64,000 nucleotides of DNA from Lumbricus rubellus (lineage: Eukaryota > Annelida > Clitellata > Crassiclitellata > Lumbricidae), in assembly GCA_945859605.1 (NCBI GenBank), contig OX243823.1, positions 33,288,889-33,352,888 on the forward strand, given 5' to 3'. The notes beneath the pieces were generated by a model that was not told the origin of the DNA, did no database searches, and worked only from the letters and a program-made list of their open reading frames with translations. Positions 1-11,110 of this stretch are shown in pieces. Each line of letters starts with the position of its first letter. The stretch's first letter is position 1. The translations under genes were made by a program, and so were the position numbers.

Positions 1-365
1 CATAATTCTTTGTCCCCCTCCCTCCCTCTCCCCTTCCCCATCCACCTCCCCCTCCCCTTCCCCCATTCGCCTCTCCTCCCCTCCCACACCCACTTCCACT
101 CCCACTTTCAATCTCCTCCCACTCTCCCTTCCACTCCTCTTTCACTCCTCCTCCTCTCCTCCTCCCTCCTCCCTCCTCCTTTCCTCCTCCTCCTACCTTC
201 CTCCTCCCACTCCTCCTCCCACTCCTCCTTCCACTCCTCCACTTTCCTCTGTCTTCAGTGTCTTCATTTTTCAGTTTTAGTTGTTTCATGTCCTCCTGTA
301 TCGCATCCTCCCATCTTTTCTTTTGTTGTCCCGGACATATTTTTATTAATCCCACTTTCATGATA
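1..365. repeat. Pyrimidine-rich low-complexity tract
   Basis: The + strand is almost entirely C and T, built from degenerate CCCTCC and TCCTCC runs. It probably lies in intron 9 of copy A, because the exon 10 remnant follows at 681. The open frame across it encodes a Pro/Leu/Ser-rich string typical of low-complexity DNA, so I do not call a gene. Positions 366-680 show nothing recognisable beyond ordinary intron sequence. Confidence 0.8.
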
Positions 366-1523
366 CAAGAATTAATTTCATCAATCTATTTTTAACTCAA
401 CCACCGCTGGACGAATCGACCGTAGACAAAACGTCCGTGAACCACACTAGGCGGGGCAAACTATAGAGGTAACGCCATAGCATAATTATTATTGTCAAAG
501 CTGTACAAAACAATTCGTTGCGAGAGAGAGGTATATACCCAGGTGCAGAACATTACGCAGTACTCAGAGACGTTTTCGTACCTAGAATGTTGAGATTGAG
601 ATTAAAACGATTAGCCTACATTGTCTCCCATTATATTTTTAAACAATGTCCTATTCCGTTTCGTCTTTGTGTGTTTCGTCCATATCTGAGCGGTTCAGCC
701 GCAAATATCTGGGAGGACATACTCAAATAGAAACTAAACCACCTTCCTGAAATAAAGAAGACTCTCATCAACAGATTCTTGGGTAACTATTGTATAGCCT
801 ACTTCATTATATCCTGGCCTACGCCATTTTGTCCTTTTACAGACCGATCTTCGGCCTCCTGTTTTAGTGTGACCGGGCTCCCTTGATCATCTGATCCACT
901 CTTTGGCACGGTACATCGCTCGTGAATCATCTGGTGCCCGGTGCTTGTCTGCAGAGATGATTTTTAGCAATTTGGAGTTTACTATTCGAATCATGACAAT
1001 CCTTTATTGAAATTACATGTTTTTCGTACTTCAATTTATTGGAATTGCATGTACAGCATATTGCAACAATTGTACAACAATTGCGCCAACGGTAGGAATC
1101 CTAACTTTCACTGGAGTTGTATTTCATTTGGCCTGTTTGTTCCAGTTGTGCTGCTTGGAGCATTAGCCACTGGAGTGGCATTCCTCGCGGCTTCTGTTCC
1201 GGGTCCCATGATACAGGTCAGTCGAGTATCAATGATTTATCGGAAAGTTCCTAAGAACTTTGAGAGTATTAATCTCTGCGAAGAGGAAATTTATCTTTTG
1301 TTACAAAACTAATGGAATGTAATTGCTGCATTGTGAAAATTCGACATTGTTATTTTTTCAGAACCTAACTTGGAAACTATTCTTTACTGTAATTGTTTTT
1401 GTTACTGTTACTGTTTTTTGAAATTGTCACTGAAACAGTAGCAGTTACAGTTACTGTGACTTACAGGTCTTTATTACAAAATTATTGTTTTATTGTTTTT
1501 TTTTATCATTATCCTAATATAAG

Positions 1524-1736
1524 GGTGGGACATTTGCTAAGAGGTGACTCACTGCAGAAAGAAATAATTGAAGGAAGATTGGATGGAAAGAGGTGCAGAG
1601 GACGGCCTAGACAAAAACTGCTGGACGGGATGATGGAAGATGGTTACAGAGAACTGAAGGACATGGCACACCAGCGTGAAACGTGGAGACATTGGACGTT
1701 TGGACCTGCCACTTGGCAGAGAACGTAAAGAAGAAG
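1524..1736 (+). mobile_element. 5'-truncated LINE fragment (RT C-terminal end)
   Basis: The + strand encodes a LINE reverse-transcriptase tail with the motifs GRPRQKLLDGM and WRHWTFGPA, closely matching the end of the LINE at 41600-41770. It ends in GAAGAAG and is flanked by an exact 8-bp target duplication, AATATAAG, at 1516-1523 and 1737-1744. It lies in intron 11 of copy A and has no counterpart in copies B or C. Confidence 0.85.
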
Positions 1737-1784
1737 AATATAAGCACATCTTCAACAAAAAATTCCAAACAGAACAAATTGAAA

Positions 1785-2045
1785 ACATTATATAATAATT
1801 ATTATTATTACAGTTTTCATTATAGTTATTATTAATATTCTTATTATTATTATAGTTTTTATTGTAATTACTATTTGTTTGCCCTGATGTATTCCATTCC
1901 TCCAGAGTCTTCGAAGTAAGAAAATTATTTATTTTGGATTATGGCTATTATATAGTAATTATTATCATTTTATATATTAATTATTTTCATTTTATATATT
2001 AATTATTATCATTTTATACAGTAATTATTATCATTACTTCACCAG
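1785..2045. repeat. AT-rich microsatellite and short tandem repeat
   Basis: TTA/ATT triplets are followed, at about 1955-2035, by roughly 3.5 imperfect copies of a 22-bp unit of the type TAATTATTATCATTTTATAT. It lies in intron 11 of copy A. Confidence 0.75.
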
Positions 2046-3723
2046 AGTCAGAAATGATCCTTCAAGCTCTTAGAAGCTATCTTAAAAGTTTCTTTTACTC
2101 TCGAGCTAGCAGTTCTTGTCCACAGACAACTGAAAGAATGTGCCTCGAATTGAGGAAAAACCAATTCTTTATTTAGCCTAGGCCCTAGGTTCATACGCAG
2201 TTGCCCAAACTAAACCTCAATGTCACAAATTAGTAGGCTATATAATTATTATGATTACCATAGGCTATACAGCTGTTGTTCGAATAATAATAATAATAAT
2301 AATTGAAATTAATTCCACGTCTAATTTTTTAATCGCAATTACCAGAAAATTAATCGCAACACGTTTTCTTCAAGAATAATAGTCTTAATATTGTGTTGCA
2401 TTTTTGCATAAATTTTTCTATTACAAACACCTTCAAAAACCTTTGGCTTAGGCCCATTGAGCTTCTGCATTTCGTTTCTTTCAGCAGTTTTGTATAACAG
2501 AAAAGAATTTAAACTCTGTTCAAATTATAAAATTGCAAGTCAAATTTAACAGCTGTTATCAGGCTACTGTTACTACGATCACAACTACAGTAACTGTCGT
2601 TACTAATGCTAATAGCTTTTTTCTGTAATGTATCTTCGTAGGTGGCAATGAGTTTGATTAGCGCAATCAATGGTCCACTATTTGCAATTTTCTTTCTCGG
2701 CGCAGTCTCCAAACACGCCAACTGGAAGGTATGTGCTTTTGTCATCATTTGGGATCATTTGAATACTATGATGACGATGACGATGTCGACGGATTATTGT
2801 TTCGAATGTGATAGCGATGATGATTGTGATAAGATATGTTGGAATGATATGTGTGAGGATTCTTTTTAATCACTCGGCAACGTAAAAATATAGACCTTTA
2901 GATTGTCGTTGTAGGTTACTTACTACTGACAGTTACCGATTGTCACGATCTTATTGTTTGTCAATTAATAAAAGTTTATAACGTCGACAACAATGGGCAA
3001 GCTTCAACGATAATTGCATGCATAGTTGCACATGTGAATGAGAGAAATGGCATTGCTGTTGTTTGAAGGGAGCACTGATAGGAGGCATTGTGGGTGTAGT
3101 AGTTCTTCTCTGGTTGAGCATCGGTTCCATTACGGTGAAACACAAACATCCACCTCTACCGCCTGTGTCCACGGAACAATGCTCTCTTCAAAATGGTAAC
3201 TACACTCTCTTCCCTTCCTCACTGAACTACACCAATAACTACACGTCCTTCGAGATGGTTGATGGAATCGACGCGAAACACAACTGGAATGGAACAGCAA
3301 AAGTTCAGGCTGGATCTAAAATCTCGGTGGTAAAGACAGTCTATGAAAAATAAAAGATTGCAAATAATAATTAATTAATTATTGGTGCATTAAGCTTACA
3401 TGACATTAAAGTTGTCTATATTGTATCAGATTACAATACAATGATTACATCAAGGCCGAGTTAGCCTACTGTAGAAAGGTGAAAGTCACGTGGCAGACAA
3501 TAATTAAGCGAAAACATCACATTGCACTTACATTGTACATTTGGAAGCGAAACCATCACATTGCATTCATACTACATTGCATCCATAGGACAAAAGCGCT
3601 CGCGCTCGCACTGGGTATCGGGGTGCCTGACGCGGATTCCAACAATTATCCAGCACTTTTGGAAGCATTTGACATGATAGTTATTGTTGTTGGCGTTCTT
3701 TTATAGGTTTTTGGTTACATGTA

Positions 3724-4590
3724 CACGGTGTCCCAATAAATCGGGCACCCTTTTTATAATGTGAATAAAACTTGTAAATATTCTTCGATTGTCAAAATTT
3801 CAAAACTGTTTTTATCCTGAGATAATAATCTACAAATTGGTAATTTATGAACGGCCCTCACTAAAAAAATTACGTCATAATGACGTTGTTAATTTACATA
3901 TCGAAACTAAATGTCAACAGAAATCATTGTGTTCGGTACTTTACATTTGAATTCTCTGATGCAAATGACGTAATTGTGGCGTCAATATTCATGCCAGAAA
4001 CTTCATATTTGAATCAATGTAAGATAATATCGCAGGATAAAAATAGTTTTGAAATTTTGAAAATCGAAATTTATAAACATTAAATTAAACATTGATTTAC
4101 CTGTTTTATTCACATTATAAAAAGCATAGTTGTAAAAACGTTTTTTTCGTTTTTTATTCTCTCCCAAAAAACGTGGTTTTTTCGTTTTTTATTTTTTCCA
4201 TCGTTTTTTATCGTTTTTTTATTTTTTATTTAACTTTATTTATTCATTTACTTTCTGTTATTATATTCCTTAATTTAGATTTTGTCTGGTATTTCTTATG
4301 TTTTTCGCCAACTCTCAAGGATACAGCTAACTAAAGTCATTATTTCATCGTTTAACATCATCATTTAAGAGATAGCCTGCGTGTAGTAGGTTCCTAATCA
4401 AGGTTTTCAAGGTTAAAATTTGGTTTTAGATGTAGCAAAGTCAAATTATTTTCCGTTTCCGTTTTTTATCGTTTTTTGTCGTTTTTTATTTTTTTGAATA
4501 AAACGACGTTTTTCCCCGTTTTTTATTTCGTTTCCATCGTTTTTTACATCTATGATAAAAAAAGGGTGCCCGATTTATGGGGACACAGTG
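3724..4590. mobile_element. Mariner-like MITE, interrupted by a second element
   Basis: Terminal inverted repeats begin CACGGTGTCCCAATAAATCG on the left and, read from the other strand, CACTGTGTCCCCATAAATCG on the right. The inverted match continues inward through the CGGGCACCC segment. A TA dinucleotide flanks each end (3722-3723 and 4591-4592), as expected for Tc1/mariner insertion. The inverted match is interrupted on the right by the nested element at 4125-4554. No transposase is visible. It lies in intron 13 of copy A. Confidence 0.82.
4125..4554. mobile_element. Nested hAT-like MITE, rich in CGTTTTTT
   Basis: The ends CATAGTTGTAAAAACG and, inverted, CATAGATGTAAAAAACG form terminal repeats. 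The flanks ATAAAAAG (4117-4124) and ATAAAAAA (from 4555) make a near-perfect 8-bp target duplication, typical of hAT elements. The interior is an iterated CGTTTTTTATT sequence without an ORF. It sits inside the right arm of the mariner-like MITE and is therefore the younger insertion. Confidence 0.72.
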
Positions 4591-5438
4591 TATATCTGCC
4601 TGTTTACATATATATAAAAAAAACTCCTACACGTTTAAATGTTTTTACATGATATTTGCAGCATTTGTAGGCTATCATGGCTACTTTGTATAAAAAAAAT
4701 TCAATTGAGGAAACCATGGCCATGCAATGTAGAAAATTGGGCACACGCTATTGTCAGTTTTGCAGAATCTATAAAACTTCAATGTCGGCTAGCAAATGCC
4801 CCTTGTTCCTTCCATTGGGTAGACGCATGAACGCATCACTTTTTTGGACGTTTGTTTATAAAATGTTCCGTTTTGTTCTTTTCGCAGACGTCCCAACTTC
4901 GAGGTCTGGAGAACTTCTATGCCATATCATATCTGTGGTTTATAGTTTTGGGAGTTTTCGTCACAGGAACCATCGGAATGATAGCATCACTCATTTTGAG
5001 TAAGTAGGCTGGTTAGTCTTTTTTGAACTGATCCTCATTTTCACCATTGCAAGCAAGTATACTCTGCTGTCTAATTTATGACATTTCGCTCTAATGAGGA
5101 CGAGAGAGTGAAGAAAATTGCGATGCTAAGGGTGAAGATAAACACAATGAAGATATTGTTACTTCTGGCTTCCGATCCACTTTTCTACTGAATCCAAAAT
5201 GTAACACTGTCGAGTGTCGAATCTGGCTTTTACAAGCTTCTGTACAATTCAGTCTAAGTCGGGTTCCGTCATCCCATGCGTTGTAACGCTTACTCTATTC
5301 ACTTGTAGCCTATTGACCCATGTTCTTCAAACCTCTGTTTGTTTTAACGAAGCCTTAAAGAATAATCTGGTTCCCGTTATCATCAAAAGCTTAGGTGAGG
5401 GAACTTCCCTTAAGTAGTTCGATGATAATGTTAGAGAG

Positions 5439-6435
5439 GGTGACCCGTCATAATAGCCCCGTCAAAACAGCCCCGTCAAAACAGCCCCGTCATAATCGCC
5501 CAGCGACAAAATAGCCCCGTCATAATCGCCCAACGACAAAACAGCCCAGAAAAATTCAGTTCCCGACAATATAGCCCCGTCAAAATAGCCCCGTCAAAAC
5601 AGCCCATGTAAACAGTTACGCGAAAACAGTCCAGTCATAGACGACACGGACAACTATTTAAGATCTATAAAACCTTCATCCAGCTACCATTTCTGAGGCG
5701 TTCTATCTGGATCAAAGTTTTTTTAAGGATCTAATAATTAATCGGAGCTGGATGACGGTTTTATAGATCTTAAGTAGAAGCTGGATGAATGATAAAACGC
5801 TTAAGAAATGCAAGCGGGATGAAGGTATTTTATTTTAAATGGAAGCTGGATGGATGTTCAAACGCTTGAGAAATCGAAGCTGGATGAAGATTTTATAGAT
5901 CTTAAATAGAAGCTGGATGAATGATAAAACGCTTAAGAAATGGAAGCGGGATGAAGGTATTTATATATGGTTGAATATTCGTTGATTTTTCGCGACTTGC
6001 GCATACACTGGCCATGCGTGTAGAATCTAAATACGGATGATCAAACGTTTGAGAAATCGAAGCTGGATGAAGGTTTTATAGATTTGAAATACAGGCTGGA
6101 TTGACGATCTTAAATAGAAGCTGGATGTATGATAAAACGCGAAGTTCTTTTACCAACGGAAGTCATCTTAAATTTTACAAGCATTATTTTCATCAATAAT
6201 TATTCGGCTTCCTTAAAAAGATGTCAATGTCGTCGGTCTATTTTTTCACGAAAATCGTGTTATTCCGCGACTTTGTCAGTACCCGACAAAATAGCCCCGG
6301 GCTGTTCTGACGGGGCTATTTTGACGGGGCTGTTTTGTCGTTGGGCGATTTTGACGGGGCTGTTTTGTCGTTGGGCGATTATGACGGGGCTGTTTTGACG
6401 GGGCTGTTTTGACCGGGCTATTATGACGGGGTGCC
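5439..6435. mobile_element. Foldback element with tandem-repeat inverted termini
   Basis: A 997-bp element lies between perfect 9-bp target duplications GTTAGAGAG (5430-5438 and 6436-6444). The outer arms (about 5439-5640 and 6287-6435) are inverted copies made of a tandem unit of about 14-16 bp, of the type CCCCGTCAAAACAG, alternating with CGCCCAACGACAAAA. The inner part repeats a unit containing AGCTGGATGAAGGTTTTATA; its first copy (about 5660-5690) is inverted relative to the later ones. There is no transposase, so it is non-autonomous. The design resembles the sea-urchin TU foldback elements, and a 9-bp duplication fits a Mutator-like integrase, but the superfamily is inference. It lies in intron 14 of copy A; the equivalent introns of B and C lack it. 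Confidence 0.85.
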
Positions 6436-7077
6436 GTTAGAGAGATGTCCCAAAAAGCAAACGGTATTTTTTTAAATGTTGACATTGTATTTTTTCATGT
6501 TCGAAGACATGTAGGACTGCATAGCATTGCATCTGTATTATTTAGCTTTGCTTTTGAAACAGGAGACAAAGATCTGGAAGCGAAGGTTGATGAACGTCTT
6601 CTGATGAGAGTAAACATCTGCGGATGGACGGATGAGAACGAAAACAAAGAACATCTGGACGACAAGAATTACATAGCGCTTCAAGAAATTAAAGTAGGCG
6701 CAATATAAATACTATTATCATCATCATGATCATCTGCTTCATCTTCATTTTCTGCTAAGCCATAAAGCCCCATACCGAAGAGTTCACTACTCTTAGGGAT
6801 TGAATATTATTATAAAGGGATGTTAGTGGTTGAACGCTTTTAGTTGTTTGAATTCTAATGGCAAGAGAATAATTCTTTCTGTAAGCTTAACGCCACCTTA
6901 CTTTGTTTCTTTCAGGGTCTGAATGAACCAGATGATGATCTTCTTAAGGACGTGCAAATTAAGGCTCCAACTACATCTGAAAATCTGCTTCAACAGGATA
7001 TCAATAATTGCGACCAACGAAAGAAACGGAAAACGAATTATTATTAAAACATGACGATCATTGATTATCATCTTATA

Positions 7078-8264
7078 GGGTTTCTCGATAGGTCGTGAAC
7101 GATTTTGAATGCAGATAAGTATATGTTATACACAATATAATGTGGAAAGTTTTATACTGGTGGATAGGTTATTCAAATGAAAACGTTAATGTAAAAAAAT
7201 TAGATCACTAGCTCACTTAGTAAAATTGTAGCGCCAATATCCGTGACGTCATCAAATTCGTGCCAAATAAACGTCAAGTTAAGCCGCAAACAATATTGTA
7301 CGACCATCATTGTTAATCCACACATAATTAATTAATAAAAATTGTCATTTAGTATTTAATAATGTTTCCTATACTCTTTATTACAGCCTCAAGTCGATTA
7401 GTCATCGAGGCAGGCTAGGCCTATCGATGTCCATGCCTTATACGAAGCCGACGTTTTAAGGTGTTCACTGTCTGGGGTTCGGGTTTGGCATAAACAGTTG
7501 GATTAACAAAACCTCATATCATTCCAAATAAAACTTCAGTCACTTCGACTTATTACATCAATGAGATACCAGTACTTAAAGGAGAAAAAGGTCAAACCCT
7601 CATTCCAGCGAAGTGCAGTAGGCTGTATCCTATGCGCTCAGTTCACAGCCACAGAAATGTTTCGTAATAACGGCGAAGGATTATTTCAACAAGACGGTGC
7701 ACGTGCACACACATCAAAGGCCTCAGTCGAATGGTTGAACAAGAATATCAATGGATAGCCAACATCTCACCGAGGGACTGGCCGCCGGATTTGTCACCAA
7801 TGGAAAATGTTTGCAGTATTATGGTGTCAACTGTTTATGCCGATACCGAACCCCAAACGACCTTAAAACGTCGGTTTCGTAAGGCATGGACATCAATAGG
7901 CCTACCTCTGACAACTCTGAAAAATTTATTTGCTCGATGACTAATCGACTTGAGGCTGTAATAAAGAGTAAAGGAAACATGAATAAATACTAAACGATAA
8001 TTTGTATTAATTAATTATGTGTGGATTAACAATGATGGTCGTACAATATTGTTTGCGGCTTAACTTGACGTTTATTTGGCACGAATTTGATGACGTCACG
8101 GATATTGGCGCTACAATTTTATTAAGCGAGCTAGTGATCTAATTTTTTCATATGAACATTTTCATTTGAATAACCTATCCGCCAGTATAAAACTTTCCAC
8201 ATTATATTGTGTATAACATATATTTATCTGCATTCAAAATCGTTCACGACCTATCGAGACACCC
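7078..8264 (+). mobile_element. Tc1/mariner-like element with about 430-bp inverted repeats
   Basis: Starts GGGTTTCTCGATAGG and ends with its near-complement CCTATCGAGACACCC, with TA at both flanks. The arms are unusually long (about 7078-7502 and 7828-8264). The centre keeps transposase remnants on the + strand in two frames: FQQDGARAHTS near 7680-7715 and WPPDLSPMENV near 7780-7810, recognisable DDE transposase segments. The right arm contains the C-terminal coding end, which includes NRLEAVIKSKG, so the left arm carries an inverted copy of that coding end. Stops and a frameshift make it inactive. It separates the copy A stop codon from the conserved poly(A) signal; the empty site is visible after copy B near 23370. 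Confidence 0.85.
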
Positions 8265-8319
8265 TATATTATAGTATCATAATTACACGTTTAGACTTCA
8301 CAACACACAACCCCGATGA

Positions 8320-8325
8320 AATAAA
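8320..8325 (+). promoter_or_regulatory. Candidate poly(A) signal of copy A
   Basis: AATAAA sits in a short block, GATGAAATAAA, that is conserved downstream of copies B (23431) and C (47147). In copy A it lies about 1.27 kb after the stop only because the Tc1/mariner element was inserted between them. Confidence 0.5.
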
Positions 8326-8604
8326 ATTAATGTCTAGCAAATGCACACAGTGCAATAATTATATATTGCTATAGCGTTTTATTGTGCGCGTTTCTGCATG
8401 TTAGGCCTATTGCCGACCTGTTAGGTTAAAGACTCGCCACTTGCAAGTATTGGGTACGGGATAACATTTGCAATTACAACATTTATTGCAATTGCAATAA
8501 TTATAATCATGTTTACAGTTTAAACTTTTGTGTGCTTGTACAAGTTTTTGTTGCATGATTCTTTTGCTGTCGCTGGTTAGCATAATATCGTATTCTCCGA
8601 TAAT

Positions 8605-8830
8605 TAAATGAAGGATGCGTTACAATATAGAGACCCAAGGCAAGGGGATCCGAACACCGTCATAGTAGCCTACTACTGGATAGAATCCTGGATAACATAT
8701 ATTGAGAAAGAGCAAGAGGTGGAAATCAGTTTAATAAAAATCAATCATCTCTGTTTCGCCGATGTCATTGGCCTGATAGACGAAGACTAGCAGAAACTAG
8801 AGAACACAACACGGACCTGAATGAGGAAGG
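8605..8830 (+). pseudogene. Decayed LINE reverse-transcriptase relic
   Basis: A short open frame contains PRQGDP and, 40 residues later, INHLCFADVIGLIDED. These match the order and spacing of the RT palm boxes RQGD and FADD-IVLI in LINE polymerases, with the second catalytic Asp lost. A stop follows, then LINE-like QKLENTTRT. The same relic is found after copy B at about 23715-23976, so it predates the duplication. Confidence 0.5.
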
Positions 8831-9426
8831 GGATAGGTATGTTCTTTGAAAAAACAAAAACACTAGTAGCCTATTCAACACTAGTATTAAAAAACGTCGT
8901 TTCATCAGCCCTATTTAAATAGTAATTATTGTTTCATCAATTCAGCATCTATTTCTGAGAAAACTATTACTATTTTTCATCAATCCAGTTCCAATTTAAG
9001 CCAGAATATTTTCTTCAATCTAGATTCCATTTTAATTAAAATTGTTTTGAATCAGTCCGACTTCTATTAATTTTAGCGAGGATTCTTTTCGTTAATCCAA
9101 TTTGTGCATAACCCACACAGCCAAGCATGCATGCATGCACACACATGGACAAGAGAGTTTCCAAATTCGAAAATGAAAGAGAAAATGTGTTGACGGCGGA
9201 CGCACATCCCCCTCCCTGGCATGCACCCCCGCCACCGCCGCCAATCGAATTTAGCGCAGCATCGTCATCATCATCGTCATAACCATCGAGGTTCTTGTTT
9301 TCTAGTCATGATCAGTAAACACAGTCATGAGTCATGACACAGGATTCACATGCAGCATAAACTCACCACCCTGCTTCGTACACTGCCCTACTCCTACCCC
9401 TTCCCTACCAACCCACCTCACGTGCC
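8831..9426. other. A-B intergenic DNA, no gene seen
   Basis: Non-coding sequence shared with 26619-27290 in the B-C interval. It includes an ATGCATGC run and a short GTCATCATC stretch. No exon, RNA gene or element end is visible. Confidence 0.6.
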
Positions 9427-9470
9427 ACAGCCGCATCAGCAGCATCAGCAGCAGCGGCAGCGGTAGCACA
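9427..9470. repeat. Short CAG/CAT repeat, unexpanded state
   Basis: About 44 bp of CAGCATCAG-type sequence, followed by a TGTCTTGTCGTC block that is shared with the B-C interval. The matching site in the B-C interval (27291-29463) is about 2.2 kb, so this represents the short allele of the same locus. Confidence 0.8.
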
Positions 9471-9590
9471 ATGTCTTGTCGTCTTAATCATTTATGGCTT
9501 GTTAATTATGACACACCAATAAATTATATTATTATGTATCACATGCATAATTATGGTAACAAAGCTGAACAGGTAATTCTGACTCACGAT

Positions 9591-9645
9591 GAGAAGGAGA
9601 AGGAGGAGGAGAAGGAGGAGGAGGAGGAGGAGGAGGAGGAGGAGA
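9591..9645. repeat. GGA microsatellite
   Basis: Nearly pure GGA/GAA triplets, also present at the homologous B-C position (29592-29632). Confidence 0.85.
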
Positions 9646-9718
9646 CGCTTATTAAATCACAAGATTAAGACACTTTCAACGCAGTATGCACTTCCTTATA
9701 AATTATAATAGACTAGCT

Positions 9719-10258
9719 CACCCACCCTCCAACACGGCCTCCAGGCCGAGGTGTGTTGGGTGGAGGCGGGCCCCACCCCAACCTCACCCCACGACACTCC
9801 GCCATACTCTGACCTCCACCGGTACGCCACCCGTGAAATTTGAGTTTTCGGGAAAATTTCCTCCCCAAACCACCCCACCCCACGACACCCCGCAGATCCA
9901 CTACACTACACCACACCACACCACACACCCGATCTCCACCGGTACGCGACCCGTGAAATTTGGGCTTTTCTGAAAATTTTCTACCCCACCCCAACCAACC
10001 CCAACCCCACCCTACCCCACCCCACCATACTCGGACGTCCACCGGTACGCCACCAGTGAAATTAATTTGGTTTTTCGAACAAAAATCCTACCCACCCCAC
10101 CCCACACTCCACCCTCACCACCCCACCACACTCCGGCCTCCACCGGTACGCCACCCGTGAAATTTGGGTTTCGGGACAATTTCCTCCACCCTCACCCCAC
10201 CCCTCCACCTCACCCACCCCCCCCCAACACGGCCTCCAGGTCGAGGTATGTTGGGTGG
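9719..10258. repeat. CACC-rich minisatellite, about 100-120-bp units
   Basis: At least four direct units share CCACCGGTACGCCACCCGTG followed by AAATTTG and a run of CCCCACCCC. The shared core occurs near 9815, 9936, 10038 and 10140, giving spacings of about 121, 102 and 102 bp. The array is bracketed by a direct repeat with CGGCCTCCAGG and GTTGGGTGGAGGC at about 9733 and 10225. It is also present at 29699-30248. ORFs across it on both strands are repeat artefacts. Confidence 0.8.
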
Positions 10259-10514
10259 AGGCTTACACGTGCATAAACACGCACGCACACGCTCACCAAT
10301 CTGCATTTGAATGACCCTTTCTTCAGCCTCTCGCGGATATCCTTTTTGATCTTGTCTTAGCATACTTAGCAGCATAAGCCAAGGCCTTTGAGCGACTTTC
10401 CGACTTGTTTTTGTCTTCCAAATGTGACATCCTTTTCTGACAACCGTAAAATTTTCAACCATACTTCGCTGGTCGCTTTCTGCAATGGCCAACAAGTTTG
10501 CACCAACATTGTTT

Positions 10515-10672
10515 TGAAACAGAGAGAGATGGAAAGACTGACAGACAGGGAGAGACAGATAGAGACAGACTCAGAGAGAATGAGAGAGAGACATAAAGAT
10601 AGACAGACAGAGATATAGACATGAATCAGAGAGACAGAAGGAGACAAAAGGCAGAGGCAGAGACAGAATAGG
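10515..10672. repeat. GACAGA/GAGA low-complexity repeat
   Basis: Imperfect GACAGA, GAGAGA and GATAGA units. The homologous B-C site (30508-30628) carries a similar tract. Sequence before it (10270-10510) is also shared between the two intervals; I see no gene in it. Confidence 0.75.
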
Positions 10673-10896
10673 GACTGTGTTTACAACCAAAAATAGGTCA
10701 GCAATATTGGGCTACTCATGGTTCGCATATCGATAAAGTTTAAGCTTTCACTTGAAATAAGTTGGGACGACTAATCTCTTTGGAAACTATTCTATAGTGG
10801 TGAACTGACGAGTAGTCCTATAAAAGCAAAATCCGTGTTTTTGCTCCCGAATACCCCCCCCCCCTTACATCGTCCTTTTCGTGTGATATGATTTGT

Positions 10897-11110
10897 GGGG
10901 CGCGGTGGTGTAGTATAGTGGGTTCGGTGCCTTGGAGCCGGAGGGTTTCAGGTTCGAATCCACCTCAAGCCTCCATAGATGTAGGCTACCATGAGCAAGT
11001 CCTTCACTCGCAATTGCGGGGGTGCTTCGGCGTGAAACTCCGATATAGTGTATGCGCTGTAGTCGGGAGCGCCTCTGATTAGAGGGCGCGTGAAGGGCAG
11101 TAGGGCACTA
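10897..11110 (+). mobile_element. tRNA-derived SINE
   Basis: The head GGGGCGCGGTGGTGTAG with box-A-like sequence is followed by a box B, GGTTCGAATCC, at the spacing of a tRNA gene. A tRNA-unrelated body follows, with TCCTTCACTCGCAATTG and CTTCGGCGTGAAACTCCG. Related copies lie at 31051, 42129 and 61733 on the + strand and at 22084, 49253, 52025 and 52487 on the - strand. This copy is shared with 31051, so it predates the duplication. It is not a functional tRNA gene, because the cloverleaf is not maintained after box B. Confidence 0.82.

Larger units (their letters stand above)
681..7047 (+). pseudogene. Copy A: SLC5-like symporter, 3' part, exon 10 destroyed
   Basis: Right-hand part of the first tandem SLC5 sodium:solute symporter copy; exons 1-9 lie left of the window. 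Exons are 10 (about 681-782), 11 (1146-1216), 12 (2642-2728), 13 (3069-3329), 14 (4888-4999), 15 (6563-6693) and 16 (6916-7047, stop TAA). Exons 11-16 are open, keep GT-AG sites and match copies B and C. Exon 10 does not: against B and C it has lost the acceptor AG and the first part of the STVSSS segment, and the Trp after EDILK is a TAG stop. Skipping the exon would not help, because it is 113 bp and joining 9 to 11 shifts the frame. Three mobile elements sit in introns 13 and 14, and another lies between the stop codon and the poly(A) signal. The simplest reading is a pseudogene whose 3' exons were recently functional. A 5' part left of the window cannot be judged. Confidence 0.8.

Noticed and set aside
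4123..4560. T-rich ORF encoding a hydrophobic, Phe-rich peptide
   Set aside because: It is the CGTTTTTT-rich interior of a MITE.
5450..5600. CRISPR-like array of CCCCGTCAAAACAG repeats
   Set aside because: Units are 14-16 bp without unique spacers, present as inverted arms of a foldback element in an animal gene intron.
9686..10495. Proline-, glycine- and tryptophan-rich ORFs on both strands, including a 126-codon minus-strand ORF, with parallels at 29694-30484
   Set aside because: Most of the length is minisatellite. The remaining 60-70 codons match no family I know and the parallel ORF carries indels.
10897..10975. tRNA gene
   Set aside because: Box A and box B are present, but the sequence continues as a SINE body, copies are numerous and the cloverleaf is not kept.
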